Shown: positions 23,390-33,779, numbered from the stretch's first letter. The stretch: 64,000 nucleotides of DNA from Papaver somniferum (GCF_003573695.1 NC_039360.1:59935830-59999829); one strand, 5' to 3'. Program-made: numbers and translations. Notes: generated from the letters alone by a model not told the origin.

Positions 23390-23620
23390 TTTATAGTTTT
23401 GAAAACTATAACGTTGAGAATATGAACGTTGGAAAATAGACCGTTGGCGTTTTTGTTTATCACGCCCGCGTTGATATGACCAACATCAGAGTTTTGTCTT
23501 GAGCGTCAGGGTTTTTTCTTCCAGTGCCGTTTTATCTTACACACAGTAGCCTTTGTCCTTAGCTCGGGCACTTGATGATCAACCGCGCAGTGCTATTCCC
23601 GTAGTGGAGAAACCTGTTTG
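23390..23620 (-). promoter_or_regulatory. Right subterminal region and promoter of putative SANT/PMD transposon
   Basis: Read on the minus strand: GC-rich 'gcgtc/gcgcc' repeats, then 'cgccaacgg', 'ttccaacg', and a TATA-like 'actataaattcc' near 23388-23400, about 90 bp before ATG 23303. This mirrors the layout at 11255-11560. The region 23480 onward is duplicated at 8348. Confidence 0.45.
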
Positions 23621-24051
23621 ACCATCCACCTAGCTCAACAAAAAATTTCATTTGAACATTACCATAGGAATTACCCTTAGCACACAAAGAGGTTACCTTT
23701 GTGGGATTTGTGAATCCCATCGCACATCTAAAATTCTCCCCATGAATCATTTTCCAGGATTCCATGGTAACAAGATTTTACCAAAAGCTCTCTCCATTTT
23801 CCCACATCCACATTCTACTGCCCTCTATTCCATCAGTTATTGGATTTGCATCAAGTACACTAGTACCATTTGGCATTTTCCATGACAAAAATCGAACAAC
23901 CACCCTGTCGGGCAAAGTATTTAAGTGTAACAACATCTCTAGAGGAATTTTATCATGTTACTAGGCTTTAGATTAAGTTGTGACGAAGTTACCAGGTTAA
24001 TTTGCATTTTAGTGCGTACCAGTCCGAACTGGTGTAGAGTTATGTTTCCCA
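23621..24051. repeat. Duplicated flank shared with 8480-8940
   Basis: Near-identical to copy A's 3' flank up to 'ttatgtttccca'. Short frames exist on both strands, none recognisable and none wholly conserved. Confidence 0.6.
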
Positions 24052-24519
24052 AAGAATCCTATTATTGGGGCTTGAATTTTTTGGAATTTGGGGGCTTTAT
24101 ATGCTATCTAACATCATTAGGGGGATAAGGGGACCTAATTCTTATGAAAAGTCAAATATAACCTTGACCACTATTATACCTAAAATCAAAACTAAATTAA
24201 ATTTCAAAACCAAAATTAATTCACCTAACCCTTTTTCTTCTTCTTCTTCTCAAAATCAAACAAAATTTATCAAATCTCCATCGATTTTCAAAAATATTTA
24301 TTAAAATTTATTTTCATTATGACAAGATCATGACGATTTGGATTATCAGAGACTTGTTATGATTCTATTGTTTATGAAGGTGTTGAACCACAAATTGAAG
24401 ATTGAAGATTAAGTGAATGAATCTGTCCAAACACAATTAAATCCTCTAGAATGCTAAGAATTTATAATCCCACCACTTATTTTGCCTTTAAATTGGTTTA
24501 ACAGGTAAGATTGAAGAAT

Positions 24520-24960
24520 TTAGGGTTTAGGAAAACTAGTTCTGGGAGAATTACGGCTAGGAGTTCTTTTCAACCTAGCCGTAAATATGTAGAAATGGTT
24601 GGGACTCAAAGAACTCCCAACCGTAAAATAGTTATCACGGTTGGGACTTTTCTAGCCATTAATTGTTCTGTATCTGTAAAAAATAAGGAAATTTTTCAAA
24701 ATTGGCTGGGAATTCCCTAACAGTAACCCTAGGTTCCCAGTCGCTCTATTAATTTCCCAACCGTGAAGTTTTGTGTCGGTCGGGTTGGAAAGTTTTCCGA
24801 GCCGTGAAGTTTTGTGTCGGTCGGGTTGGATAGTTTTCCCAGCCGTTATGATTTATGTAGGTTGGATTGGAAAGTTTTCCTAGCCGTTATGGTTTGTGTC
24901 GGTTGGGTTGGAAAGTTTTCCCAGCCGTCGGTTGGCAAACAGATGTGTTATGTATTGCTT
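24520..24960. repeat. Degenerate repeats of 'ggttgggttggaaagttttcccagccg' type
   Basis: At least four tandem copies of a ~55-bp unit lie between about 24775 and 24930; each has 'ggttgg' and 'aaagttttcc' with 'agccg'. Related motifs are scattered through 24540-24760 and again, inverted and direct, at 25800-26180 and 26940-27780. This pattern looks like subterminal transposase-binding repeats, but that role is inferred. Confidence 0.55.
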
Positions 24961-25107
24961 CCTAACCGTAATTGTCTGAATGAATGTTTCTCTATTCTTA
25001 TATAATTGTGTCATTTTTGGGAACCAAGACATGATAGCATAAGCTTTCATTACATTTTCAGTGAAACTAAAAGGAATACATATTTCATAGCATAAGCTTT
25101 CATTACA

Positions 25108-25589
25108 TTGCAAACATGGTCTTAATAATAGTGGAAGAAGTCACCGTAGATACTTTCTTCCAAGACATGATAGCAAGCATGAAGTTCAAACTTCTTGTCA
25201 TGGACATCCTCATAATCAACTTCGGCCATCTCCCACTGAAAAAAAACAATTTTAAGTCGGTTTTACATAAAACAATTTTTGATGGGCCAATTATTGACGA
25301 ACTTACTCTTTGTGCACGTGGCATATTAAGATTGTTTTCCTTTACGGCTTCCATTTCGTATTTGAAGGCTTCCAATTGTGGAAAGATCTACTCGAATATT
25401 TTCTTAATGAGTTTCATCGATCTTCCATTACGATTTCCGTCTAACGCCACAAAAACAATTCACACACGGTTCCAAAAATCCTCTGAGGTTTCATCTAGGA
25501 AAATGAGTGCATCTTCTAAATGCTTTGATACCGTCAGCCACGCTCTGACGATTGCAACATCTTCTTCAGTGGTGTAGCGAATAACCATG
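25108..25589 (-). pseudogene. SANT/Myb-like gene copy 1 of the 4.1-kb element
   Basis: ATG 25589 reads MVIRYTTEEDVAIVRAWLTV, then DETSEDFWNRV, a TGA, and NRNGRSMKLIKKIFE. After another stop it continues QLEAFKYEMEAVKENN to MPRAQR, where 'aga|gtaagt' is a donor. Following an acceptor (ttttcag) near 25245, the second exon reads AEVDYEDVHDKKFELHACYH and ends with a stop at about 25127. The EED...W.....FW.RV and F..H.CYH.L patterns are those of plant SANT/Myb-like transposon-associated proteins. The order and intron position match copies 2 and 3. Two nonsense codons make it nonfunctional. Confidence 0.6.
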
Positions 25590-26324
25590 TTTCCTTCTTA
25601 TTTTGCAATAATTGTGAGAGAGAGAGAGAGGGAGTGTGTTTTCGTGAAAATTTTGATTGGAGAAGTGTCATTTTATAGCAAAAAATGACCCAACGGCTAG
25701 TTTTTTCAAACACTAGGCGTTCCTCAAAAAACTCAATGCATTAACTCAATGCAGTTGGAGACTTACGACCAGGAAAGATAAAAGTTTTTGTCCGATATAC
25801 GTGTTACGGCTTGGTATTTCCGTGTTTCCCGGCCGTGTATGATGGTTATGGCTTGGTATTATCTTGTGTACCGGTTGTAAATCTGAACCTTCACAATTGT
25901 TTCCCTGTCGTTTTCAATGCGTCCCAGCTGCAAATTCATCTGTGATACTTCTGTTCAGATTTTCGGCCAGGAAACATTGAAATACCAGCCCGTAGCACAT
26001 TTACGGTTGGGATGCATTGAAAACGACTGAAAAAGTTCTGGGAAGGTTCAGATTTACGTCCTGGAAACATGGAACTACCAAGCCGTAAACATCGTATACG
26101 TCCGGGAAAAAATTGAAATACCAAGCCGTAAACCCCTAATATCGGCCAGAAAATCATATGTTTCGTGGCCGTAATTTTCCAGCTGCATTGAGTTAATGCG
26201 TTGAGTTTTTTAAGGAACGACTTGGGTCATTTTATTCTATAAAATGACCCTTCTCCAACTAACAATTTCTGCGAAAACACACTCCCTATATCTCTCTCTC
26301 ACAATTGTTACAAAAAGGAAGAAA
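25590..26324. repeat. Inverted promoter/leader duplication between SANT copies 1 and 2
   Basis: The 5' leaders of the two divergent genes are inverted copies: CT-rich tract, 'cacaat', 'aaggaaacATGGTTA', preceded further out by 'gggtcattttat', 'ttctcca' and 'ctcaatgca'. The axis lies near 25955. Between the arms (25740-26170) are repeated 'ccaagccgtaa' and 'ggccagga' motifs. A transcript across the axis could fold into a long imperfect hairpin. Confidence 0.65.
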
Positions 26325-26793
26325 CATGGTTACTCCATACACCACCGAAAAAGATATGGCAATCGTTAGAGCGACACTCACGGTGAGAAAGTATGACGAA
26401 AATCAAGGCATTAACGCGGGAAAAAGTGATGATTCTCAATGGAACCGTATATTTATGGTCTTTGTGGCCATATATAGTAATCAAAATGGGAGATGATGGA
26501 CCAAATAAATGATAGGTTCATGGAGATTTACCTAAAAATGGAAATTTTTAGGGTGCAATTGGCACGGGTGAAGGCGATGAGTACCGAAATGTCCTTTTTC
26601 AATAGAGTGAGTATGTGCAAATGTTTTCTAATCAAGTAAGTAAGTTTTGAATAAAATACTAACTTTACTTTGATCTATTTTTTAGGTCATCTGGGCTCTT
26701 GGCCGTTACCAAGCTACTCGCCGCAAAGAATTTGAGCATGAGAAATGCTATTGGATCACGAGAGAGTTTATTGAGATTTACAACCAACCTTGA
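26325..26793 (+). pseudogene. SANT/Myb-like gene copy 2 of the 4.1-kb element
   Basis: ATG 26325 reads MVTPYTTEKDMAIVRATLTV and SQWNRIFMVFVAIYSNQNG, then loses frame by 1 nt near 26494. It resumes as DQINDRFMEIYLKMEIFRVQ and ARVKAMSTEMSFFNR with a donor 'aga|gtgagt' near 26607. An acceptor near 26686 leads to ALGRYQATRRKEFEHEKCYW and a stop at 26791-26793. Same exon plan as copy 1, opposite strand. The single frameshift is its only obvious lesion besides an altered first helix (AT for AW). Product: DNA-binding accessory protein, by family only. Confidence 0.6.
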
Positions 26794-27234
26794 CTATTTA
26801 AGTGTATTACTCCATGTTTTATTTTTTGCAATTGAGTATAACTATTGAATGTAACGTGGCCTAGCCAAATTATGTAATGGTAACATTATTGATGAATGAA
26901 AAGTGAAAAATTTGATCGAATACGACAACAAAATTTACAAAACCCAACCATAGTAACGGTTGGGTTTACCAGCCGTGAGTAGCCGTAATTATGGGAATCG
27001 CAGTTAACGGCCAGAATATCCTGCCGTAACATGTTAAATCTCAACCGAAAAAACAGCTTCCAAATCGATATCGGAATTACGGTTGGGAAACTATAGGAAC
27101 CCAACCGATATGCTGTTTACGGTTCAGTCGTGGTCCGTTATTCAAATCGTAAATTTGAATTTTCAGTTTCTACGGTCAAAACGGCTAGGTCGTTTTGCAT
27201 TAAAACCTGACCGAAAATCATAGGTAGTATTTTC

Positions 27235-27450
27235 TAAGATGCGATAGTTATCATTTTGTTGAAACTCTTTCCCATGAACTGCCTCATATTGGCAGTGAGC
27301 CCTCGACCACTATAAAAACAAATACGATATGTTAGATAATGCTATATTGTGTTACTCAAAATGATTTTTAATGAAAAAACTAATTAAAAACTTACTCTTA
27401 TCGCACTTGGCATTATGGGATTAGCCGTTGAGAGTGTTCAAGCATTTAAT
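27235..27450 (-). pseudogene. SANT/Myb-like gene copy 3, 3' fragment
   Basis: Only the exon junction region survives. On minus, IMPSAIR precedes a donor 'aga|gtaagt' near 27396, and the second exon reads HCQYEAVHGKEFQQNDNY near 27290-27240. It matches the corresponding part of copy 1 (MPRAQR; YEDVHDKKFELHACYH). No first exon is seen upstream. Confidence 0.5.
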
Positions 27451-28339
27451 GCATCGGTTGGGAGTGTTCAGGCCTAACAACGTCTAGGTATCCCGGCCGT
27501 GTTTACCATTTACGGTGGGGTTTGGATCCGTGATTGAGACACAGGTGTCTCTGGATAAGTATTCGGCTAGGAGTTCATACTAACCCAACCGTAAATTAGT
27601 ATTACGGCCAGAAGCTCTTACTAACCCAGCCGTAAGTTTGTATTACGGCCAGAAGCTCTTACTAACCCAGGGGTAAGTTTGTATTACGGCCAGAACTTCT
27701 TATTAATGAACCGTAAAAGCTCTCTAATGGCTGGAACGACAACATTTTCCCAGCCGTAAGTCGTAAAAAACTCATATTTTTTCCAGTTCCTAAAAGATTT
27801 GAATCAATGGAAATTTCTAATGGGGGTTGATTACAAGGTGTTCTAGACTAATTTCAGGATAAGTTTCATCAGTTTTTCTTCAAAGTTTTCAAAAAAGTTC
27901 ATCAAAATCATCCTTCTTCCTCTTTTAAATCAAAAACAAAGGAAAAAAAATTGACTCTCAATAAATTAATCACTAAATTGGTATAATCCATTTGGTAATC
28001 GTAATTAGTTTACTTGACAACCATAATTATCACTGATCAAATCGAGGGTATATTGGGTATTATGTAAAATGGAGGATAGGGGGTTATCAAAACCACTGTT
28101 TCATGACCCACTAAGCCCCCAAAAACCAATCCCCCTACAACCCCAATAATAAGATTCTTCCCAAATACTTCGATACATTAACCATATGATATGCTTCACT
28201 TGAAACTAACAAGATATTACAGGACAAGACCAAAGTTGGATGTTGACATGACGATTACAAATGAAAACATGGGACAATCATATATAAAAGTAATTGATTG
28301 AATATATACTAGAACCACAATAGATATATCTATGTGACT

Positions 28340-29844
28340 TCAATTCCTCCTCTGAATCTTTATTGGGAAACCACCTTTCATTTTCGAGGTTAGAAAAGAT
28401 ACAAAAACCGGTTCAAAACCAGTTGCTTCCGCAGGAACCACTTGAAATCGCCGTAATATTTCCATAACTAACATCTTCATTTGTAGGAATGCCATCTCTT
28501 TACGCAAGCAAATCCTAGTCCCTGCTTGAAACACCGGATATGTGAAAGAATCCTTGGCCACAAAGTGTAATTTTCCAGTGGCTTTGTCCATCTCTAACCA
28601 TCTTTCTGGCTTGAATTCACTCCAATCGGAACCCCACAAATTTTCCATCCTGCCCATTGCATAAGGAGAATATATAACTCTCATTCCCTTCTTTATAATA
28701 GTACCATCTGGTAAAACATCGTCACTAGCTGCTTGTTTATTGTCATAAGACACTGGTGGGTATAGTCTCATGCTCTCGCAAAGTGACGCATGTATGTAAA
28801 CCATTTCCTTTGTATCTTCATAGCCAGGCGTGTCTGATATTTCACTTATCTCTTTAAGTATCTCTTTTTCTACTTTCGGGTGGCAAGAAATTAACCAGAA
28901 AAACCATGTCAAGGCTGCAGAAGTAGAATCCTGACCTGCTACGATGAAACTAAATAACAATGTCAATTATAAAATCGTCATCTAAATGATCGTCTTTTAA
29001 GAACCTTGATAAAAGATCAGTAGCCTCTATTGAAGACTTGTCTTTAGTTTTTTCTTTCTTTTGCCTTATAATTTTTCTTGCAGATTCTCGAACTGTTTTA
29101 GTCGCTTGCATGAGCCGCTTCTCCGACCCGATATTGAGAAATCTCGTAAGCTTCCAGACTAATGGGAACACATAATAAAAACGGCCGCTGCTAATTTGTG
29201 TAGCATCTTCAAACGCAATAGCAAATTCGCTTCGGTTGAGTGATGGTGAAAGGTAAGCAGGATCAAACCCAAACGAAATCTTACAAATGTTGTCAAACCC
29301 AAACCTTTGAAGAATATCTTGAAGATCAAGAACCAAGTATCTGTCTGCTGTTGTTTCAAGAATGGGAATTAATTGACCAAAAAGCTCAATCTTAACAACA
29401 TCTTCAATGCATTTACGGAGGGAGTTGGTGTTGAATTCGTGGCTTGCTAGTTTTCTTTGAAACTTCCAGTTATCCCCATCAGTATTGAATATACCAGTGC
29501 CAAGGAAATCAGATAAGATGCTTGAGGTCACCTTTTGGGTAGATAGGGAACTGGGTCACGAGAATGTGTTTGACATTTTTAGGATTTGCAGTCCAGACCC
29601 GAGCTGGACCCATAAAACCTCGAATGACAAAAGTTCTTGTAGCACATTGACTAAGAACTTCTGCCATCCATTGATTCAATCGGTTTCTATTCGAAAGAAT
29701 AACGAATGTAGAACCGACCAACGGGTAAGATTTTGGCAACTTTGTAGACGAATTGCGGATACTAATAATCCCTATGAAGATAACGGAAATAGGGAGGATG
29801 AAGACAAGGATAAACCATGAAATTGAAAACCCAAGCTCTAACAT
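28340..29844 (-). pseudogene. CYP94-like cytochrome P450, copy B, two frameshifts
   Basis: Single-exon P450 of CYP94 type, whose members hydroxylate fatty acids or jasmonoyl-isoleucine at or near the omega carbon in the ER. ATG 29844 opens a hydrophobic anchor (SISWFILVFILPISVIFIG) and the proline-rich hinge region. A length change near 29515, about 5 nt shorter than copy C, shifts frame before SILSDFLGTGIFNTDGDNW. A 1-nt insertion near 28964 creates a stop just before the I-helix AGQDST. Then follow ESMRLYPPV (ExxR), FKPERWLE and the heme loop FQAGTRICLRKEMA, where the usual Pro is Thr and the Gly after Cys-Leu is Arg. It ends KIQRRN. Copy D has the same lesions. Confidence 0.88.
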
Positions 29845-29909
29845 GATTAATGGTTTGCACTTTTGCAGAAGAGGTTTGATATGAAAATCTCAAACTCCAT
29901 AATGCTTCT

Positions 29910-29924
29910 TTTATATATATATAT
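29910..29924 (-). promoter_or_regulatory. TATA box of P450 copy B
   Basis: On minus 'atatatatataaaa' lies about 65-80 bp before ATG 29844. The same box precedes copy D at 37681-37695; copy C has a weaker 'cataaaag'. Confidence 0.5.
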
Positions 29925-30059
29925 CTCCTTGCAATTGGAAAATTATTGGTCATCTGTAGTTTTTATTATTTTCTTTATTTCTTGCATATCTCAAGGAGTT
30001 GCGTCATTGATTTAATTATTCTGAAGTGTGTTAGCCGTGGGTAATATTTTAAGGACATA

Positions 30060-30600
30060 CTGGTTTTGCAGTTTGCAGAAGAGGTGTTTGATATGAAAAT
30101 TCCGAACTGTGTAGTGTTTCTTTTTATGTGTGCTGAAGTATTCTATTCATGACAATTGGAGAGTTGTTGGTTATTTATTCTTTAGTTTATTTCTTGCATA
30201 TCTCAGAAATTACGTCATTGCTTTGTTTATTTATTTTCAAGAAAGCAGAAATATGGGTCAACAAAATGAGGATCAGAATAGCATATATTCCTTCTTTTCG
30301 CACTGACACGACAAGAGACTATTTCCTAAATGTACTAGTGGGTGGGTACCGTGGGACTGTGGGAGATTTTTGTAGTTTGCTTGATCTGGCAAAGTGCGTA
30401 GAGCTCAAGTTAGTGGTGTGGTGGAGAATTTATAGATGAGGAACTCTCCTAAACGCATATCATCTTAATCACTCTTAGTTGTCTCTTCATATTTTCTTCT
30501 AGTTATTAATGTTTTTTTTGCTTACGTCTATGATTGAGTGTGAACTATTACCACTGCGTGCGCTCTAGACACCATTCAAAGAACTCTCCATGAGGAAACA
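30060..30600 (-). repeat. Orphan P450 5'-flank copy without its gene
   Basis: After 'aaggacatactg' the sequence 'tttgcagaagaggtgtttgatatgaaaat' starts again, repeating 29840-30035 in diverged form to about 30245. It then follows the farther upstream flank of copy D (37895-38070; shared 'ttgatctggcaaag' and 'aactctcctaaac'). So a second promoter region sits directly behind copy B with no P450 attached. Confidence 0.6.
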
Positions 30601-31269
30601 AGACATAATCCTACTCTATAGTTGTAGGTTTTGTCACATGATGCATTCTTATTATTTGAAGAGAAACAAGCTTGGAAGAAGTTGGGGACGTTGCAAGTAA
30701 GTTATTAGAGTAGGTTAGACTTCGTTGAAAAAGATTCTTTCCACTTTGGGATAGCATACGTCGAAAAAGATGCATTAGTTCGTGCAATCTGCATTCCGTA
30801 AAACAATTGTATTTAATTTGCAGTTGGTAATTCTTTCTCGGTAACTTTTTAGCATACCCATATTTCTCTTGAATCATTTTGTAGTACCCACTAATAAGCA
30901 TGAGTGTTTTTAGTTTCAGAAAAACATCTTTAGGATGCCTGCAAGAAGCTTAATAGCAGCAAGGGATTCCGTTGGCCTCTAACCAAGTGAACTAACTACT
31001 ACCTTATATACAGGATAGCGCAGGAGAATGGTGCGAAAGCTACTTGTCATAAGCTTGGAATCACATTGATGAATCATATTCACGCAAGGTGCAGTTCATA
31101 ATCTTAGTTTCACTTTTCTATGTTTAAATAAAATAAAATAACTACGTACTGATATAGGTACGATGCAGGCTCATTGTTCACTGGGGAAAAAAAGAACTTG
31201 TCAACCTTGTTAGTTGCATTTCTAGTGGAAAATAAAAACGTAACTAATATAAAATCAGTGGGACGTTAA
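30601..31269. other. Intergenic, nothing recognised
   Basis: AT-rich. A frame on minus at 30611-30901 has no family signature and I do not call it. Confidence 0.4.
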
Positions 31270-31396
31270 GATGCACCATTTGTATCTGCACAAGACTTGG
31301 ATCACATGTCAGCATTGCAAAAAAGAAACATAAAGAACCAAATTACACCTTCAAATGTGGACAATGCAATGGAAACAAGTACATAGGTGCGATAAC
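31270..31396 (-). pseudogene. Fragment of MraY intron 7
   Basis: The sequence around 'ttgtatctgcacaagacttg' and 'gcattgcaaaaaagaaacat' to 'aggtgcga' matches 38715-38852, which lies in intron 7 of the MraY gene. It abuts the 3' end of P450 copy C. A shorter, more diverged match is at 35845-35910, beside copy D. Confidence 0.7.
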
Positions 31397-31401
31397 TGAC
31401 T

Positions 31402-32897
31402 TCAGTTCCTCCTCTGAATCTTAACTGGGAAACCACCTTTCATTTTCGAGGTTAGAAAAGAAATATAAATCGGTTCAGAACCAGTTGCTTTCGCAGGAAC
31501 CACTTGGAATCGACGTAATATTTCCACAACTAACATCTTCATTTGCAGGAATGCCATCTCTTTACCCAAGCAGATCCTAGGCCCTGCTTGAAACACTAGA
31601 TATGTGAAAGAATACTTGGCCACAAAGTGTAATTTTCCAGTGGCTTTGTCTTTCTCTAACCATCTTTCCGGCTTGAACTCGCTCCAGTCAGATCCCCACA
31701 GATTCTCCATTCTGCCCATTGCATAAACAGAATATATAACTCTCATTCCCTTCTTTATAATAGTACCATCTGGTAAAACATCATTACTCGCTGCTTGTTT
31801 ATTGCCATAAGATACTGGTGGGTATAGTCTCATGCTCTCACAGAGTGACGCATGGATGTATCTCTTTAAGTATTTTGTTTATCTGATATTTTGTTTATCT
31901 CTTTAAGTATCTCTTTTTCTACTTTGGGGTGGCAAGAAACTAACCAGAAAAACCATGTCAAGGCTGAAGAAGTAGTGTCTTGACCTGCTGAGATGAAACT
32001 AATAACATTGTCAATTACACAACCGTCGTCTAAATAATCGTCTCTTAAGAACCTTGATAAAAGATCGGTATCCTCTGTGGAAGACTTGTCTTTAAGTTCT
32101 TGTTTCTTTTGCATTATAATTCTTCTTGCAGATTCTCGAACTGTTGAAATCGCTTGCCTGAGCCGCTTCTCAGATCCAATATTGAAAAATCTCTTAAGCT
32201 TCCAGACAAATGGGAACACATAAGCAAAACGCCTACTGCTAATTTGAGTAGCATCTTCAAAGGCAATAACAAACTCTGTCCGATTGAGTGAAGGTGAAAG
32301 GTAAGCAGGATCAAACCCAAAAGAGATTTTACAAATGTTGTCAAAACCAAACCTTAGAAGAATATCTTGAAGATCAAGAACCAAATTTCTGTCTGCGGTT
32401 GTTTCAAGAATGGGAATTAATCGATCAGAAAGCTCGATCTTAAAAACATCTTCAATGAACTTACGGAGGGAGTTGGTGTTGAATTCATGGCTTGCTAGTT
32501 TTCTTTGAAACTTCCAGTTATCCCCATCAGTATTGAATATACCAGTGCCAAGGAAATCAGACAGGATACCTGTAGACAGTTCACCTTTTGGGTAGTTATG
32601 GAATTGAGTCTGGAGAATGTGCTTGACAATTTCAGGATTTGCAGTCCAGACCCGAGCTGGACCAACAAAACCTCGAATGACAAATGTTCTTGTAGCACAA
32701 TGACTAAGAACTTCTGCCATCCATTGATTCACTCGGTTTTTATTCGAAAGAATAGCGAATGTAGATCCGACGAATGGGTAAGATTTTAGTAACTTTGTGG
32801 ACGAATTGCGGATACTAATAATCCCTATGAAGATAACGGAAATAGGGAGGATGAAGACAAGGATAAACCATGAAATTGAAAACCCAAGCTCTAACAT
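31402..32897 (-). pseudogene. CYP94-like cytochrome P450, copy C, internal deletion
   Basis: The best-preserved family member. ATG 32897 starts a continuous frame through the membrane anchor, the ILSDFLGTGIFNTDGDNW region, the I-helix SAGQDTTSSALTWFF and KEILKEINKIS. Near 31865-31890, where copy B encodes TPGYEDTKEMVY, the sequence is replaced by a repeat of 'acttaaagagata' that gives a stop and shifts frame. Downstream the frame resumes at ESMRLYPPVSYGNKQ, FKPERWLE and an intact heme loop FQAGPRICLGKEMA. It lacks the two frameshifts of B and D, so it was inactivated independently. It sits inside duplicated MraY sequence. A CYP94 specialist function cannot be assigned. Confidence 0.85.
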
Positions 32898-33096
32898 GAT
32901 TAATGTTTACCACTTTGCAGTGAGATTGATATGAAAATCTCAAACTCTATAATGCTTTCTTTTATGCATGATTCAAGGCTTCTGTTAATGAATCTCCTTA
33001 CAACTGGAAAATTATTGATTTTCTATCTGTTGATTCTATTATTTTATTTCTTGCTTATCTCAAGAAAATTTCGTCATTGCTTCTGCTTTATTTATT

Positions 33097-33205
33097 CTGA
33101 AGTGCCTTAGTCGTGGGTAATAACTCGAGGACATACTATACTTGGGAACCTTCACTCTGAAATGCCTTGGTCGTGGGTAATAATTTAAGGACATACTCAC
33201 TGTAC
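33097..33205. repeat. Tandem duplication upstream of P450 copy C
   Basis: 'ctgaagtgccttagtcgtggg...ggacatact' occurs at 33097-33137 and, slightly changed, at 33158-33200. Copies B and D carry it once. Confidence 0.7.
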
Positions 33206-33289
33206 TTGAGAACCTACACAAACCAAGCAGAGACTTTATCCTAAACACAATAAACAAATTATGTTTTGTATTAGCATCCACAGAAAAGA

Positions 33290-33720
33290 AAATTCCTGTG
33301 CCATTGCAGCTAATGCCCCACTTAGGGCCAGGGACCCTGTGTATCACCCATAAATATGGATGCCCTATATCTATTGCAATGGCAGCCGTTGATGCTCCAA
33401 AGATAGCAAGATAGGGTCTGTCAGTGCTTAAGAACTATTGATGTCCGAGTCTCAGGGAATCTACAATAGCAATGACACCAACTAACAAAGTAACAGTACA
33501 AACTTCTGCAAGGAAGAGAATACGAACCAGCAGATATTGGAAGGACCGCAATTGACATCCCCATGAATGCCAATGCAGCAGTCTCTCCAGCAAGTCCATT
33601 AGCCCCATCTATCAAGTTAACTCCATTCCCATAGAAACAAAGCAGAATGAGGTCAATACTTGATAAAGTCTCCCCAAACAAACAAGGCCCAATGGTGAAG
33701 GGAGGGGTACCGGAAAAAAA
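33290..33720 (-). pseudogene. MraY pseudogene fragment (exon 6, intron 6, part of exon 7)
   Basis: Genomic duplicate of 39370-39826 in the functional gene, with the intron retained, so it arose by DNA duplication rather than from mRNA. Exon 6 reads [20 protein letters not shown], where the gene has [12 protein letters not shown]: the second catalytic-loop Asp is Asn and the flanking Thr and Gly are changed. Exon 7 is cut after the equivalent of AAMA, with two small insertions. It lies 390 bp upstream of P450 copy C. Confidence 0.85.
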
Positions 33721-33779
33721 AAATTGAAAAATCAATCATATATAATTGAGAAGGGAAAATTAGGCTCAATAAACAAAGG

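Larger units (their letters stand above)
24052..28159. mobile_element. 4.1-kb TIR DNA transposon carrying three SANT/Myb-like gene copies
   Basis: The ends are inverted repeats: AAGAATCCTATTATTGGGG (24052-24070) and, read on minus from 28159, AAGAATCTTATTATTGGGG, with one mismatch in 19. CCCA flanks both ends (24048-24051, 28160-28163). The paralogous site at 8938-8944 reads CCCAAAT once, with no element: a clean empty site. Inside are AT-rich sequence, many degenerate 'acggttggg/ccagccgtaa' motifs in both orientations, and three decayed gene copies. No transposase catalytic domain was found, so it is probably non-autonomous. The superfamily is uncertain; the 4-bp duplication fits none of the common plant groups well. 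Confidence 0.8.

Noticed and set aside
25116..25577. Plus-strand open frame of about 150 codons
   Set aside because: It is antisense to SANT/Myb-like copy 1, whose minus-strand reading shows family motifs, a donor and an acceptor.
29485..29820. Plus-strand frames of about 110 codons (also 37256-37591 and 32505-32789)
   Set aside because: They are antisense shadows of the P450 N-terminal region and exist in each copy only for that reason.
30611..30901. Minus-strand frame of 96 codons
   Set aside because: No recognisable motif, no conservation elsewhere in the window, and it lies in shuffled P450 flank.
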